This document shows positions 44,336 through 52,612 of a stretch of DNA of 64,000 nt, piece after piece (the first letter of the stretch is position 1; each line of letters begins with the position of its first letter). The stretch spans positions 62,001 through 126,000 of the forward strand of contig DATKMY010000096.1 in NCBI GenBank assembly GCA_035541655.1. The letters run 5' to 3'. The notes beneath the pieces are model-generated. The model had not been told where the DNA came from. It searched no databases and worked only from the letters and a program-made list of their open reading frames with translations. Source of the DNA: CAIWHR01 sp035541655. Its GTDB lineage: Bacteria; Pseudomonadota; Gammaproteobacteria; Burkholderiales; Casimicrobiaceae. The position numbers and the translations under genes are program-made.

Positions 44336-44806
44336 ATGGAGCGCATTACGATCTCGGTCGACGAGAAGCTTGCGAAGGAGTTCGACGCGATCATCAAGAA
44401 GCGAGGCTACACGAGCCGCTCGGAGGCGATGCGCGACCTCCTGCGTCGCGACGTTGAGGCGAACCGCATCGCCTACGAGCAGAAGTCGTACTGCGTCGCA
44501 AATTTCTCCTATGTCTACGATCACCATTCGCGCGACCTTGCCGAGCGGCTGATGTCCGCGCAGCACGATCATCACGACATGGTGATCTCGACGATGCACG
44601 TGCATCTCGACCACGAACATTGCCTGGAAACGGTGATGCTCAGAGGTCCGACCGCCGCGGTGCGCTCGTTCGCAAATGCGATGCAGGCCGAGCGTGGATT
44701 GCGGCATGCGCAGATGAACCTCGTCACCGTCGATCCGGGCGACGCGCACCAGACGCTGGGCGGCCACCAGCATCGCGGCCACATGCACCTCGTTCCGCGC
44801 TCCTGA
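44336..44806 (+). CDS. nikR: NikR, nickel-responsive ribbon-helix-helix regulator
   Basis: 156-residue nickel-dependent repressor. The N-terminal ribbon-helix-helix (about 1-45) is MERITISVDEKLAKEFD followed by RGYTSRSEAMRDLLRR. The C-terminal ACT-like domain holds the square-planar Ni site in HVHLDHEHCLETV plus the preceding His cluster (HDHHDMVIS). The C-terminus is His-rich (GGHQHRGHMHLVP). GAGGGAAGCG precedes the ATG. It is convergent with the NiCoT permease gene, which it probably regulates. Confidence 0.96.
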   Translation: MERITISVDEKLAKEFDAIIKKRGYTSRSEAMRDLLRRDVEANRIAYEQKSYCVANFSYVYDHHSRDLAERLMSAQHDHHDMVISTMHVHLDHEHCLETVMLRGPTAAVRSFANAMQAERGLRHAQMNLVTVDPGDAHQTLGGHQHRGHMHLVPRS

Positions 44807-44853
44807 ATCGAGCGGATTCGACGATCGCGGCGCGGACCGCGGTCGCCGACGCC

Positions 44854-45996
44854 TCAGCTATGCATGTGCCGGTGCGAGTGCCGGATCCCGCTCGCGTGCG
44901 CGTGCGGATGGGCATGCAACAGCAACGGCTCGCCGTAGCGCTCCTCGAGACGCCCGAACTTCCACCATGCGGCGGAGAGTACCCACGCAACGAGGAAGAG
45001 GCCGACGATCAGGTAACCGAGGCCGCCGAATTCCAGCCCTCCGACGAAGTCGAAGAAGGGCCCGTGCAGGTCCAGCATGCCGGTCAGCACCTGAGTGAGC
45101 TCGATCGTGCCGATCAGAAGCGCGACGACGACGGAGATTGCCGTGGTCGTGAGATTGTAGAAGATCTTGCGCAGCGGATTGACGAACGCCCAGTTGTACG
45201 CCTTCGACATCAGAACGCCGTCCGTCGTGTCCATCAACGTCATCGCCGCCGCGAACAGGATCGGCAGGCAGAGAATCGCGAGGATCGGCAGGTCCCCGGC
45301 GGAAGCCCCTGCGGTCATCGCCAGCAATCCGACCTCGGTAGCGGTGTCGAAACCCAGGCCGAACAGCACGCCGAGGGGGTACATCTGCCAGCTGTGATTC
45401 AACATCTTCTTCAAGCGCCCGCCGAACAACCGGTTGAGGAGACCGCGGCGCAGCAGCAGCTCCTCGAGGTGCGTGTGATCGTGCGTTCCCGCCTTCGCCT
45501 TCTTCCAGACGCCGACGATGTCGAGCAGCACCAGCAGGTTGAGGATCCCGATGATCCACAGAAAGGTGCCGGAGACACCGGCCCCGATGATTCCGCCGAC
45601 GTTCTTGAGCTGGGGCAAGTCCTGCTTTAGCGCGGCTGCCGCAAACGTGATGGCGATTGCGAGCAAGAACACGATCGTCGAATGGCCGAGCGAGAAGAAA
45701 AATCCCACCCCGAGCGGACGGCGGCCTTTCTGGAGCATGTAGCGCACCGTGTCATCGATCGCCGCGATGTGGTCGGCGTCGAACGCATGCCGGAGGCCGA
45801 ACATGTAGGCGACGAGCCCCAGCCCGACCAGCGCCGGGTGGGCGGCGGCGTAGTACAGATACAGCGACCAGCCAAGCGCGTGCAGTGCCGCGATCGAGCC
45901 GTAGAGCCCGGCAAGTCGTAGCCACTCGGCAGGGGTGAACGCCCGCATCCGCCGGCGGGGCGCGGTCGCTCCTGGGACGTACGCATATTCGGACAC
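44854..45996 (-). CDS. NiCoT family nickel/cobalt permease (HoxN/NixA-like)
   Basis: 380-residue, eight-helix high-affinity nickel/cobalt permease. The signature RHAFDADHIAAIDDTVR (HX4DH metal site) is near residue 65-81, followed by GFFFSLGHSTIVFLLAI, LGFDTATEVGLLA and LPILFAAAMTLMDTTDG, all NiCoT hallmarks. The C-terminus is His-rich. I chose the GTG at 45996, which has GAAGGA three bases upstream; an open frame runs 50 residues further, but that part overlaps an inverted-repeat-rich leader and has no conserved features. Paired with nikR, so nickel is the likely substrate. Confidence 0.93.
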   Translation of the reverse strand: MSEYAYVPGATAPRRRMRAFTPAEWLRLAGLYGSIAALHALGWSLYLYYAAAHPALVGLGLVAYMFGLRHAFDADHIAAIDDTVRYMLQKGRRPLGVGFFFSLGHSTIVFLLAIAITFAAAALKQDLPQLKNVGGIIGAGVSGTFLWIIGILNLLVLLDIVGVWKKAKAGTHDHTHLEELLLRRGLLNRLFGGRLKKMLNHSWQMYPLGVLFGLGFDTATEVGLLAMTAGASAGDLPILAILCLPILFAAAMTLMDTTDGVLMSKAYNWAFVNPLRKIFYNLTTTAISVVVALLIGTIELTQVLTGMLDLHGPFFDFVGGLEFGGLGYLIVGLFLVAWVLSAAWWKFGRLEERYGEPLLLHAHPHAHASGIRHSHRHMHS

Positions 45997-46044
45997 GGGT
46001 CCTTCCCCTTCCAAACCAGGCTGCGGCTGTCGGGCAGGGACACC

Positions 46045-46106
46045 AATCCCCGCGCGGTTGCAGCGGGATTCGCGGGACGCACTCAGTGCCGCTGTCAGCG
46101 CTGCAA
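46045..46106 (-). ncRNA. inverted-repeat-rich 5' leader of the NiCoT gene (candidate structured RNA)
   Basis: Within about 60 bases there are four inverted repeats: AATCCC/GGGATT (46045-46050 / 46065-46070), TTGCAGCG/CGCTGCAA (46058-46065 / 46099-46106), GCACT-C-AGTGC (46079-46089) and CGCTG-T-CAGCG (46090-46100). The first two compete for overlapping bases, as in switching leaders. The region lies 50-110 bases before the permease GTG, inside a leader that could be about 230 bases long. I could not match it to the cobalamin or NiCo riboswitch consensus. Confidence 0.35.
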
Positions 46107-46164
46107 CACGACCCAACGTCTTCCAGCGTGGGAACACATGTAGCATTCTTCACACCGCCTGTCG

Positions 46165-46178
46165 ATGACCGGGGTCAA
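46165..46178. promoter_or_regulatory. weak FNR-type site upstream of the NiCoT gene
   Basis: ATGACCGGGGTCAA matches nine of the ten arm bases of TTGAC-N4-GTCAA. It lies in the leader region between the divergent nickel permease and the receptor remnant. It may be chance in GC-rich DNA. Confidence 0.25.
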
Positions 46179-46231
46179 AATCCATCGCCGAGCGCGCCGT
46201 CCATCCGGTCGTGCGCTCGTCGGTGGGAACA

Positions 46232-46239
46232 ATTATACT
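46232..46239. promoter_or_regulatory. bidirectional -10-like element
   Basis: ATTATACT reads TATAAT on the minus strand (46237-46232), toward the NiCoT gene, and TATACT on the plus strand (46234-46239), toward the TonB-receptor remnant. It is the most AT-rich patch of this gap. No good -35 is visible in either direction, which would suit a regulated promoter. Confidence 0.4.
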
Positions 46240-46285
46240 AAAGTGCCTACGAGGGGGGCGATTGGATCACGCGCGGTGCGAGTGA

Positions 46286-47576
46286 ATGCTCGTCGGGCTG
46301 GCATCCGCCGTGCTCGCGCTCCCGGCTTTGGCTGACGGTGTGCAGCGCCTCGATGCCGTCGGATTACTCGGCACCGCTCGCCGGTGGCGCGCTGCAGACC
46401 ACCGCATACTGGTTCAAGTACAGGCTCAACCTCTTCTCCGACTTCACCTACTTCCTGGACGATCCGGTGAACGGCGACCAGTTCGAGCAAGCCGACGACC
46501 GCAACGTCTACGGCTGGACCGGGAGCTGGTCGAAGGCCGGCGAGCTCTATGGCGCTCCGACGCGCAACACGCTGGGATTCGAGCTGCGCCAGGACCGAAT
46601 CGATCCGGTCGGTCTGTACGCGACTCGCGAGCGCGAGCGTCTGTCGACGACGCGCCAGGACGACGTCGTCGAAGGGAGCGTCGGCATCTACGCACAGAAC
46701 GACACGCAGTGGAGCGACTGGTCTCGATCGGTCGTCGGCATCCGTTACGACCGGTACCACTTCGATGTCGATTCGAGCATTCCGGAGAATTCCGGCATCG
46801 TGAATTCCGGCATCGCGTCGCCGAAAGCCTCTCTCGTCTTCGGGCCGTGGTCGAAGACCGAGTACTTCCTCAACGCGGGCTCCGGGTTTCACAGCAACGA
46901 CGCGCGAGGCGTCACGATCAAGGTCGATCCGAAGACGGGCGAGCCGGTCGATGCGGCGACGCCTCTCGTGCGCAGCACGGGGGCCGAACTCGGGGCGCGA
47001 ACCGAAGCGATTGCGAATGTGCAGTCGTCGCTCGCGCTCTGGTACCTGAAGCTCGGGAGTGAGCTCGTGTTCGCCGGCGACGCCGGGACGACCGAGGCCG
47101 GGCGACCTTCCAAGCGTTACGGGATCGAATGGAACAATCGCTGGCGGCCGACGCCGTGGCTCTTCGTCGATCTCGACGTCGCGTGGAACCACGCCCGCTT
47201 TTCCGACGGCGGATCGGAAGGCCCCTATATCCCCGGCGCGCCCGACGCGGTCATCGCTGCGGGTCTGGCGGTCGACCGGTACGGGCCATGGTCCGGCGCG
47301 ATTTTCATGCGCTACATCGGCTCGTATCCTTTGATCGAGGACAACAGCGTGCGCGCCGATCCGTCGACGGTATTCGACGCGCAGGCTGGTTACCTGATCG
47401 ATCCGAAGACGAAGCTGCGCCTCGACGTATTCAATCTCTTCAACGCCAAGACGAACGACATCACGTACTACTACACGTCGCGATTGCCCGGCGAACCGCC
47501 GGAGGGCGTCGCCGACACGCACATCCACCCTGGCGAGAAGCGCAGCTTTCGGGTGACGCTTTCCTATGCTTTCTGA
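46286..47576 (+). pseudogene. TonB-dependent outer-membrane receptor remnant (plug lost, frame broken)
   Basis: From 46338 a 412-codon open frame encodes only the C-terminal beta-barrel of a TonB-dependent receptor: LNLFSDFTYFLDDPVNGDQF near the start, VGIYAQNDTQWSDW, a RLDVFNLFNAKTNDITYYY strand and the terminal FRVTLSYAF ending in aromatic Phe. A normal receptor is about 700 residues and begins with a TonB box and plug domain; both are missing. In another frame 46286-46360 encodes a plausible signal peptide (MLVGLASAVLALPALA) running into VQRLDA, which the barrel frame appears to continue as PSDYSAP. So a frame change near 46355-46365 follows a large deletion. It neighbours nickel genes, so the ancestor may have imported a nickel chelate. 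Confidence 0.75.
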
Positions 47577-47666
47577 GCGGAGCGACCGGCGGCTCGTCCC
47601 CGCAAGGGCGCGACGAGCGCGGTCGAGGCGGCGCCGGCCATGCGTGTGCGGATGCCCGCCGCGATC

Positions 47667-49604
47667 TCACGCGTCGAATCCCAGCGCGCGCAATTCCTCC
47701 CTGACGCCGGAGTCGTTGACCAGGTCGCGGAACGCGCGCACCGCAGGGCGGGCGAGGCGGGCGGTGGGCACGACGAAGTCGAAGCGCTCCGGCTGGACCG
47801 GAATGAAACCGAGGCCGTACTGCTCGGCGACGGTGTTGATCGCGACGCCCCAGTCCGCGCGCCCCTGGTGGATCGCCGCCGCGACCGCGTTGTGCGACTT
47901 CACCTGTACGGCGTAGCCGGATGGGCGGCGCAGGCCGAGGAGCGCGTCGATGACGATCCGCGTCCCACTGCCGGTATTGCGATTGACGATCGCGCATTCG
48001 GGATCGGCGAGGGCCGCCGCCAGCGCCTGCTCGAGGCCCTTGCCTTTGAAGCGCGCGTCGCCCTTGCGATAGACGATCCCCTGCATCCGTCCGTAGCCGG
48101 TAACGAGCGTCAGCCCCTCGGTTATCAGATGGCGATTGTATTGGCGCGTCGCGGGGTCCATCAGGTGAATTCCCGCGACGTCGCACTCGCCGCGCTTCGC
48201 TGCGGCGAGGCCGCCCATGCTGCCGACGAACATCGTCTTTGCGCGGAAGCCGTTCTTCAGCAGCTTGCCGACCAGCAGATCGAGCCCGACGCAGTGGCTG
48301 CCGATGATGACGAGGTCCGCGGGCTCGATGCGCTGACCGAGAAGCTGCACCGATACCGTCGAGCCGGCATCGACGATCTCGGTGTGCTGATCGATCGTGA
48401 TGAAGCCATCGGCTCCGCTGAAGGCCGTGACCGAGCCCGAGCCCTTGCCCATCGGATACGCGGCGAGCCCGCCGGCGCCCCGCACGAGGCCGACCAGCAG
48501 ATACTCGGTGCGTCCCCGCTCCGAGTTGACCCGCATCGGCAGCATCGCGGATACGGTCTGTCGCCGCTCGCGCGGCACGCCGGCGTAAGCGCGGATCACC
48601 GGCGCGACGAACTCGTGGAACGTGAAGATCGCGGAGGTCGGAAATCCGGGCAGGATCACGACCGGCTTGCCGGACGTGACCGCGAGGCAAATGGGCTTGC
48701 CCGGCTTGAGCGCAACGCCGTGCGCGACGATTCCCGGGTCGCGCAGCTCGCTCACGACGCGATAAGAGAGATCGCCCGCGCCCTTGGACGTTCCGCCGGA
48801 GAGCACGGCGACGTCGTATTGGAGCGCGCGCTCGAGCGCGGCACCGAGCGCGACGTCGTTGTCGGCGATGATGCCGAGCTGAATCGCTTCGCCGCCGAGT
48901 TCCTCGACGGCGGCGCCGATGATCGCCGCGTTGGAGTCGTACACGGCGCCGGGGCGTAGCGGCCGCCCGGGTGCCACGATCTCGTTCCCGGTCGAAAGGA
49001 TCGCGACGCGCGGCTTGCGATAGACGGGGACCTCGGCGAGCCCCACGGCTGCGAGCACGCCGATCTCGCGCGAGGTGAGAAGCTGCCCCGCCCGCAGAAC
49101 CGTCTCGCCTTTCGCGATGTCGGTGCCGGCATAGCTCACGTTCTCGCCGGGAACCGCTGCGCGCGTGACCTCGAGCTCCATGCCGCCGCGCACGTCGGTG
49201 TGCTCGACCATCACGACGGCGTCGGCGCCGCGCGGCACCATGCCGCCGGTTGCAATCGCCGTCGCCCGCCCCTCGGTCACCGCTTCGCGCGGAGCGACTC
49301 CGGGCGAGAGCACCTCGTCGTTGAGGGCCAGTCCGCGCGCCGATTCCTCCATCGCGCCTTGCGTGTCCGCCGATTGCACGGCGAAGCCGTCGACGTTCGC
49401 GCGATCGAAGCCGGGAACGTCGACTGCCGAGCGAATGTCGTCCGCGAGAATTCGCCCGAGCGCGGATCCGAGCGCCACGGTGTCGCGTCCGAGCGGTGCG
49501 AGATCGAGATGCTGCTGGAAGCGCGCAGTCGCCTCGTCGCGCGTGACGACGCTCAGGAACTGCGTCTGTCGGGGATCGTGCCGCGGCGGCTCGGCGGGTG
49601 CCAT
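47667..49604 (-). CDS. MoeA-type molybdopterin molybdotransferase fused to a PBP-like domain
   Basis: 645 residues. Residues 1-425 are a full MoeA: RANVDGFAVQSAD near 68-80, GGMVPRGADAVVMVEHTD near 120-137, the MoCF/MogA-like SGGTSKGAGD at 269-278 and LPGFPTSAIFTFHEF at 318-332. Residues 430-645 are a periplasmic-binding-protein-like ligand domain (PF12727 type) with GSHCVGLDLL at the start, IVNRNTGSGTRIVID near 539-553 and LGFIPVQPERFDFVV near 595-609. MoeA inserts Mo into adenylylated molybdopterin. The extra domain may bind an oxyanion or cofactor. It lies 18 bases downstream of a second moeA on the same strand. Confidence 0.92.
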   Translation of the reverse strand: MAPAEPPRHDPRQTQFLSVVTRDEATARFQQHLDLAPLGRDTVALGSALGRILADDIRSAVDVPGFDRANVDGFAVQSADTQGAMEESARGLALNDEVLSPGVAPREAVTEGRATAIATGGMVPRGADAVVMVEHTDVRGGMELEVTRAAVPGENVSYAGTDIAKGETVLRAGQLLTSREIGVLAAVGLAEVPVYRKPRVAILSTGNEIVAPGRPLRPGAVYDSNAAIIGAAVEELGGEAIQLGIIADNDVALGAALERALQYDVAVLSGGTSKGAGDLSYRVVSELRDPGIVAHGVALKPGKPICLAVTSGKPVVILPGFPTSAIFTFHEFVAPVIRAYAGVPRERRQTVSAMLPMRVNSERGRTEYLLVGLVRGAGGLAAYPMGKGSGSVTAFSGADGFITIDQHTEIVDAGSTVSVQLLGQRIEPADLVIIGSHCVGLDLLVGKLLKNGFRAKTMFVGSMGGLAAAKRGECDVAGIHLMDPATRQYNRHLITEGLTLVTGYGRMQGIVYRKGDARFKGKGLEQALAAALADPECAIVNRNTGSGTRIVIDALLGLRRPSGYAVQVKSHNAVAAAIHQGRADWGVAINTVAEQYGLGFIPVQPERFDFVVPTARLARPAVRAFRDLVNDSGVREELRALGFDA

Positions 49605-49622
49605 CGAGAGCTGTCTCGGGAC

Positions 49623-50867
49623 CTATTCGTACAGGTACATCGTCACCGTCGTGCCGGGCGCGTAGCCCTCGCTTTCGGCCGGGACGATCACGAAGCCATC
49701 GGCGCGCGTCGTCGACGAAAGGATGGAGGCTCCGCTCAATGCGAGCGGCTCGATCCCGCCGTCGGCCAGACGTACGCGGCAGTAGTCGACGCGCCCGATC
49801 GCCGAGACGATCTTGCGCGCGACGATACCTTGCCGCGAGCGATGCGGCCAATCGCCGCGCCTGCCGCCGCGCAGCCGGATCGCGCGCCCGGCGAAAAAGT
49901 CGTACGCGCAAAGGCACGACACGGGATTCCCCGGCAGCAGGAACACGAGCGCGTCGCCGATCGCGCCCACCCCCGCCGGACTCGACGGCCGCATCGCCAC
50001 GCCGTGGATCGCGAGCGTGCCGGCATCGGCGAGGAGCCGCGGCGCATGATCCTCGCTTCCGACGCTCGAGCCGCCCGAGATCAGAATGACGTCGGCACCG
50101 GGAGCGACGAGCGCGGCGCGAATCTTCTCCGGATCGTCGCCGAGCATCCGATGCGATTCCACCACGCCGCCGTCACGCGCGACGAGCCCCCGCAACATCG
50201 CCGAATTGGCGTCGTAGATCTCGTGTTCCGCCTTCGGTGCCCCCGGACTCACGATCTCGTTCCCGGTGACGAGGATGCGCACGCGCGGCTCGCCGACGAC
50301 GGACGTCTCCGCGATTCCGAGCGAGCCGAGAAGGCCGACGTCCTGCGGACGCAGATGGCGTCCGGGTTCGAGGACGACCGTCCCGGCGCGAATGTCTTCG
50401 CCGCGGCGGCCGATGTGCTTCCCGGGGGAAACCGCGAGCGTGATCTCCACCTGGCCCGTGGCCTCGCGCACATATTCGGCAGGCACGACCGCATCCGCAC
50501 CGTCGGGTATCGCAGCGCCCGTCATGATTCTCACGGCGCTCTCGGGGGGTACGGGCGAAGCGAACGGGCGCCCCGGCAGCGCCTGGCCAAGGACGGCGAA
50601 TGCGAGCGGATTGTAGTCGGACGCGCCCGAAGTTTCGTCGGCGTGCAGTGCATAACCGTCCATCGCCGCGCGATCGAACGCAGGCACGTCGATCGCCGCG
50701 ATCACCCGTTCGGCGAGCACGCGTCCGGACGCGCAATCGAGCGGAACGAGCACGGGGCCGAGACGCTGCGCGTGGTCGTCGATCCATTGCAGCACGGTGC
50801 CGACCTCGGCCCGCCGGCTGAAACCGTGCATCCGCACGTCCTCGCGGGCGTGCGCCTCGGTCGCCAT
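49623..50867 (-). CDS. moeA: MoeA, molybdopterin molybdenumtransferase
   Basis: 414-residue stand-alone MoeA for the final Mo-insertion step of molybdenum cofactor synthesis. AFDRAAMDGYALHAD lies near 64-78, TGAAIPDGADAVVPAEYV near 116-133, the molybdate-binding SGGSSVGSEDHAP near 259-271 and PGNPVSCLCAYDFFAGRAIR near 305-324. A TATAAT at 50963-50958 (minus strand) gives a promoter about 90 bases upstream. It is first of a two-gene moeA operon and divergent from modABC. Together with the fusion paralogue it could separate Mo and W insertion; that is inference. Confidence 0.95.
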   Translation of the reverse strand: MATEAHAREDVRMHGFSRRAEVGTVLQWIDDHAQRLGPVLVPLDCASGRVLAERVIAAIDVPAFDRAAMDGYALHADETSGASDYNPLAFAVLGQALPGRPFASPVPPESAVRIMTGAAIPDGADAVVPAEYVREATGQVEITLAVSPGKHIGRRGEDIRAGTVVLEPGRHLRPQDVGLLGSLGIAETSVVGEPRVRILVTGNEIVSPGAPKAEHEIYDANSAMLRGLVARDGGVVESHRMLGDDPEKIRAALVAPGADVILISGGSSVGSEDHAPRLLADAGTLAIHGVAMRPSSPAGVGAIGDALVFLLPGNPVSCLCAYDFFAGRAIRLRGGRRGDWPHRSRQGIVARKIVSAIGRVDYCRVRLADGGIEPLALSGASILSSTTRADGFVIVPAESEGYAPGTTVTMYLYE

Positions 50868-50957
50868 CAGTCGCCTCGTGCCGACGTCATACGGGGGACT
50901 TCACGTCGCGGTCGCGGCGCTGTTCGTCTTTCGTCTCATTCATCGCAAACGACGCCA

Positions 50958-50963
50958 ATTATA
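50958..50963 (-). promoter_or_regulatory. candidate -10 of the moeA operon
   Basis: A perfect TATAAT on the minus strand (50963 to 50958), about 90 bases before the moeA start. The -35 region is GC-rich and unclear. Confidence 0.4.
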
Positions 50964-51008
50964 GCTTCGCCGCGCTGTCGGACCGGGCTGCGACCGGGAT
51001 CCGCCTAC

Positions 51009-51038
51009 TTGTGATCCGGGAATATACGACGGTATATT
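51009..51038 (+). promoter_or_regulatory. modA promoter with ModE-type operator
   Basis: AATATAC (51021-51027), GACG, GTATATT (51032-51038) is a perfect 18-bp inverted repeat with the TATA-rich half-sites of ModE operators. It covers the -10 (TATATT, 51033-51038), and a fair -35 (TTGTGA, 51009-51014) lies 18 bases upstream. A repressor bound there would block RNA polymerase, matching molybdate-dependent repression of modABC. The transcript would start near 51045, with the modA ATG at 51071. A ModE-like protein is encoded at 19227-19586. Confidence 0.75.
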
Positions 51039-51070
51039 ACGGTCGCCTGGATCTTCGAAGAGGGGAGCAG

Positions 51071-51850
51071 ATGACTCCGATCGCATTTGCGTTCCAGTGT
51101 TCGACCGCAATCGTCGCGCTGCTCCTGGCGATCGCATCGCCGATTGCAGCGGCCGAGAACGTCACCGTCTTCGCGGCGGCGAGCCTCAAGGAGGCGATGG
51201 ACGATCAGGGACGGCAGTTCGGCCGCGACACCGGCAACAAGGTCATCGTTTCCTACGGAGCAAGCAACGCGCTCGCCAAGCAGATCGAGGCCGGGGCGCC
51301 CGCCGATCTGTTCATCTCCGCCGACCTCGACTGGATGGACTACGTGAGCCAGCGGAAGCTCGTCGCACCGAACGCGCGGTTCGACCTGCTGCGCAACACG
51401 CTGGTGCTCGTCGCGCCGGCTGCGAGCAACGCGACGCTCAGGATCGCGCCCAATTTCGGGTTGGCCGCGGCGCTCGGCAACGAGAGGCTGGCGATGGCCA
51501 ATCCGGACAGCGTTCCCGCCGGCAAGTACGGCAAAGCTGCGCTCGAGAAGCTCAACGTTTGGCCGAGCGTCGAGGGGAAGGTCGCGCGTGCCGAGAACGT
51601 GCGCGCAGCGCTGGCGCTCGTGTCGAGGGGCGAAACGCCGTTCGGGATCGTCTACCGGACCGACGCGATAGCCGACAAAGGTGTCAAGGTTGTCGACACC
51701 TTTCCGCCCGACACCTATCCGCCGATCGTCTACCCGGCGGCGCTGCTCGAGGCAAGCAAGTCGAGCGCCGCGAAGGTGCTGCTCGACTATCTGCGTTCCA
51801 CGCCGGCGCGCTCGACCTGGGAGAAGTACGGCTTCGGCGTGGTTCAATAG
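51071..51850 (+). CDS. modA: ModA, molybdate ABC transporter substrate-binding protein
   Basis: Periplasmic molybdate receptor, 259 residues with a signal peptide cut near IAAA. The mature start ENVTVFAAASLKEAMDD carries the ligand-binding AAASL. VSYGASNALAKQIEAGAPADLFISAD, NPDSVPAGKYGKAALEKL and IVYRTDAIA are standard ModA motifs. GAGGGGAG precedes the ATG. It heads modABC behind the palindromic operator at 51021-51038. Confidence 0.97.
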   Translation: MTPIAFAFQCSTAIVALLLAIASPIAAAENVTVFAAASLKEAMDDQGRQFGRDTGNKVIVSYGASNALAKQIEAGAPADLFISADLDWMDYVSQRKLVAPNARFDLLRNTLVLVAPAASNATLRIAPNFGLAAALGNERLAMANPDSVPAGKYGKAALEKLNVWPSVEGKVARAENVRAALALVSRGETPFGIVYRTDAIADKGVKVVDTFPPDTYPPIVYPAALLEASKSSAAKVLLDYLRSTPARSTWEKYGFGVVQ

Positions 51851-51919
51851 GCGGATGCAGTATCGCGCCGCGCCCGTGGATGGCTCGGTGGCGCGGACAG
51901 GCGCGCCCTCCGATACACG

Positions 51920-52612
51920 ATGCTCGAGCTGAGCCCGCAGGAGCTCGGCATTCTCGCGCTGAGCCTTCGCGTGGCGGTGGCTAGCGTCGTGTGCAGCCTG
52001 CCGTTCGCGGTCCTCGTCGCGCACTGTCTCGCGCGGTCCTCCTTTCCGGGAAAGACGCTCTTCGACGCGATCATTCATCTGCCGCTCGTGCTACCGCCGG
52101 TCGTCGTCGGCTTCGCGCTGCTCGTGCTCTTCGGCAAGCGCGGGCCCATCGGCAGCCTGCTCGACCAGTGGTTCGGCATCGTGCTCGCGTTCCGCTGGAC
52201 GGGCGCCGCGCTCGCCGCGGCGATCATGGGCTTCCCGCTGATGGTGCGCGCGATCCGTCTGTCGATCGAGGCAATTGATCAGCGGCTCGAGGTCGCGGCG
52301 CGCACGCTCGGCGCATCGAAGGCATGGGTGTTTACATCGATCACGCTGCCGCTCGCGCTGCCCGGCATCGTCACCGGCACGCTGCTCTCGTTCGCGCGCG
52401 GCCTCGGCGAGTTCGGCGCGACGATCACGTTCGTCTCGAACATCCCGGGAGAGACGCAGACGCTGCCGCTCGCGGTCTACACGTTCACGCAGGTACCGGG
52501 AGGCGAGGGCAACGCGCTGCGATTGAGCTTGATCGCCGTCGTGTTATCGGTCGTTGCGCTGGCCGCTTCCGAATGGCTGACGCGCCGCTCGCGCCGGGCT
52601 GCAGGGCGATGA
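51920..52612 (+). CDS. modB: ModB, molybdate ABC transporter permease
   Basis: 230-residue inner-membrane permease with five helices. The start LGILALSLRVAVASVVCSLP is typical ModB, followed by LPLVLPPVVVGFALLVLFG, the EAA loop LEVAARTLGASKAWVF (about 118-133) and RGLGEFGATITFVSNIPGETQTLP, a ModB signature. It lies 69 bases after modA. Its stop overlaps the modC ATG (ATGA). Confidence 0.96.
   Translation: MLELSPQELGILALSLRVAVASVVCSLPFAVLVAHCLARSSFPGKTLFDAIIHLPLVLPPVVVGFALLVLFGKRGPIGSLLDQWFGIVLAFRWTGAALAAAIMGFPLMVRAIRLSIEAIDQRLEVAARTLGASKAWVFTSITLPLALPGIVTGTLLSFARGLGEFGATITFVSNIPGETQTLPLAVYTFTQVPGGEGNALRLSLIAVVLSVVALAASEWLTRRSRRAAGR

Noticed and set aside
45997..46146. N-terminal extension of the NiCoT permease from an ATG at 46146
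   Set aside because: The 50 extra residues have no conserved character and overlap inverted repeats. The GTG at 45996 has a good Shine-Dalgarno sequence.
45997..46240. Cobalamin or NiCo riboswitch before the nickel permease
   Set aside because: I looked for the B12-box and GCCACTG/GGGAAGGC-type cores and for the NiCo core and found only partial resemblance (GGCACTG). Kept as an unassigned structured leader instead.
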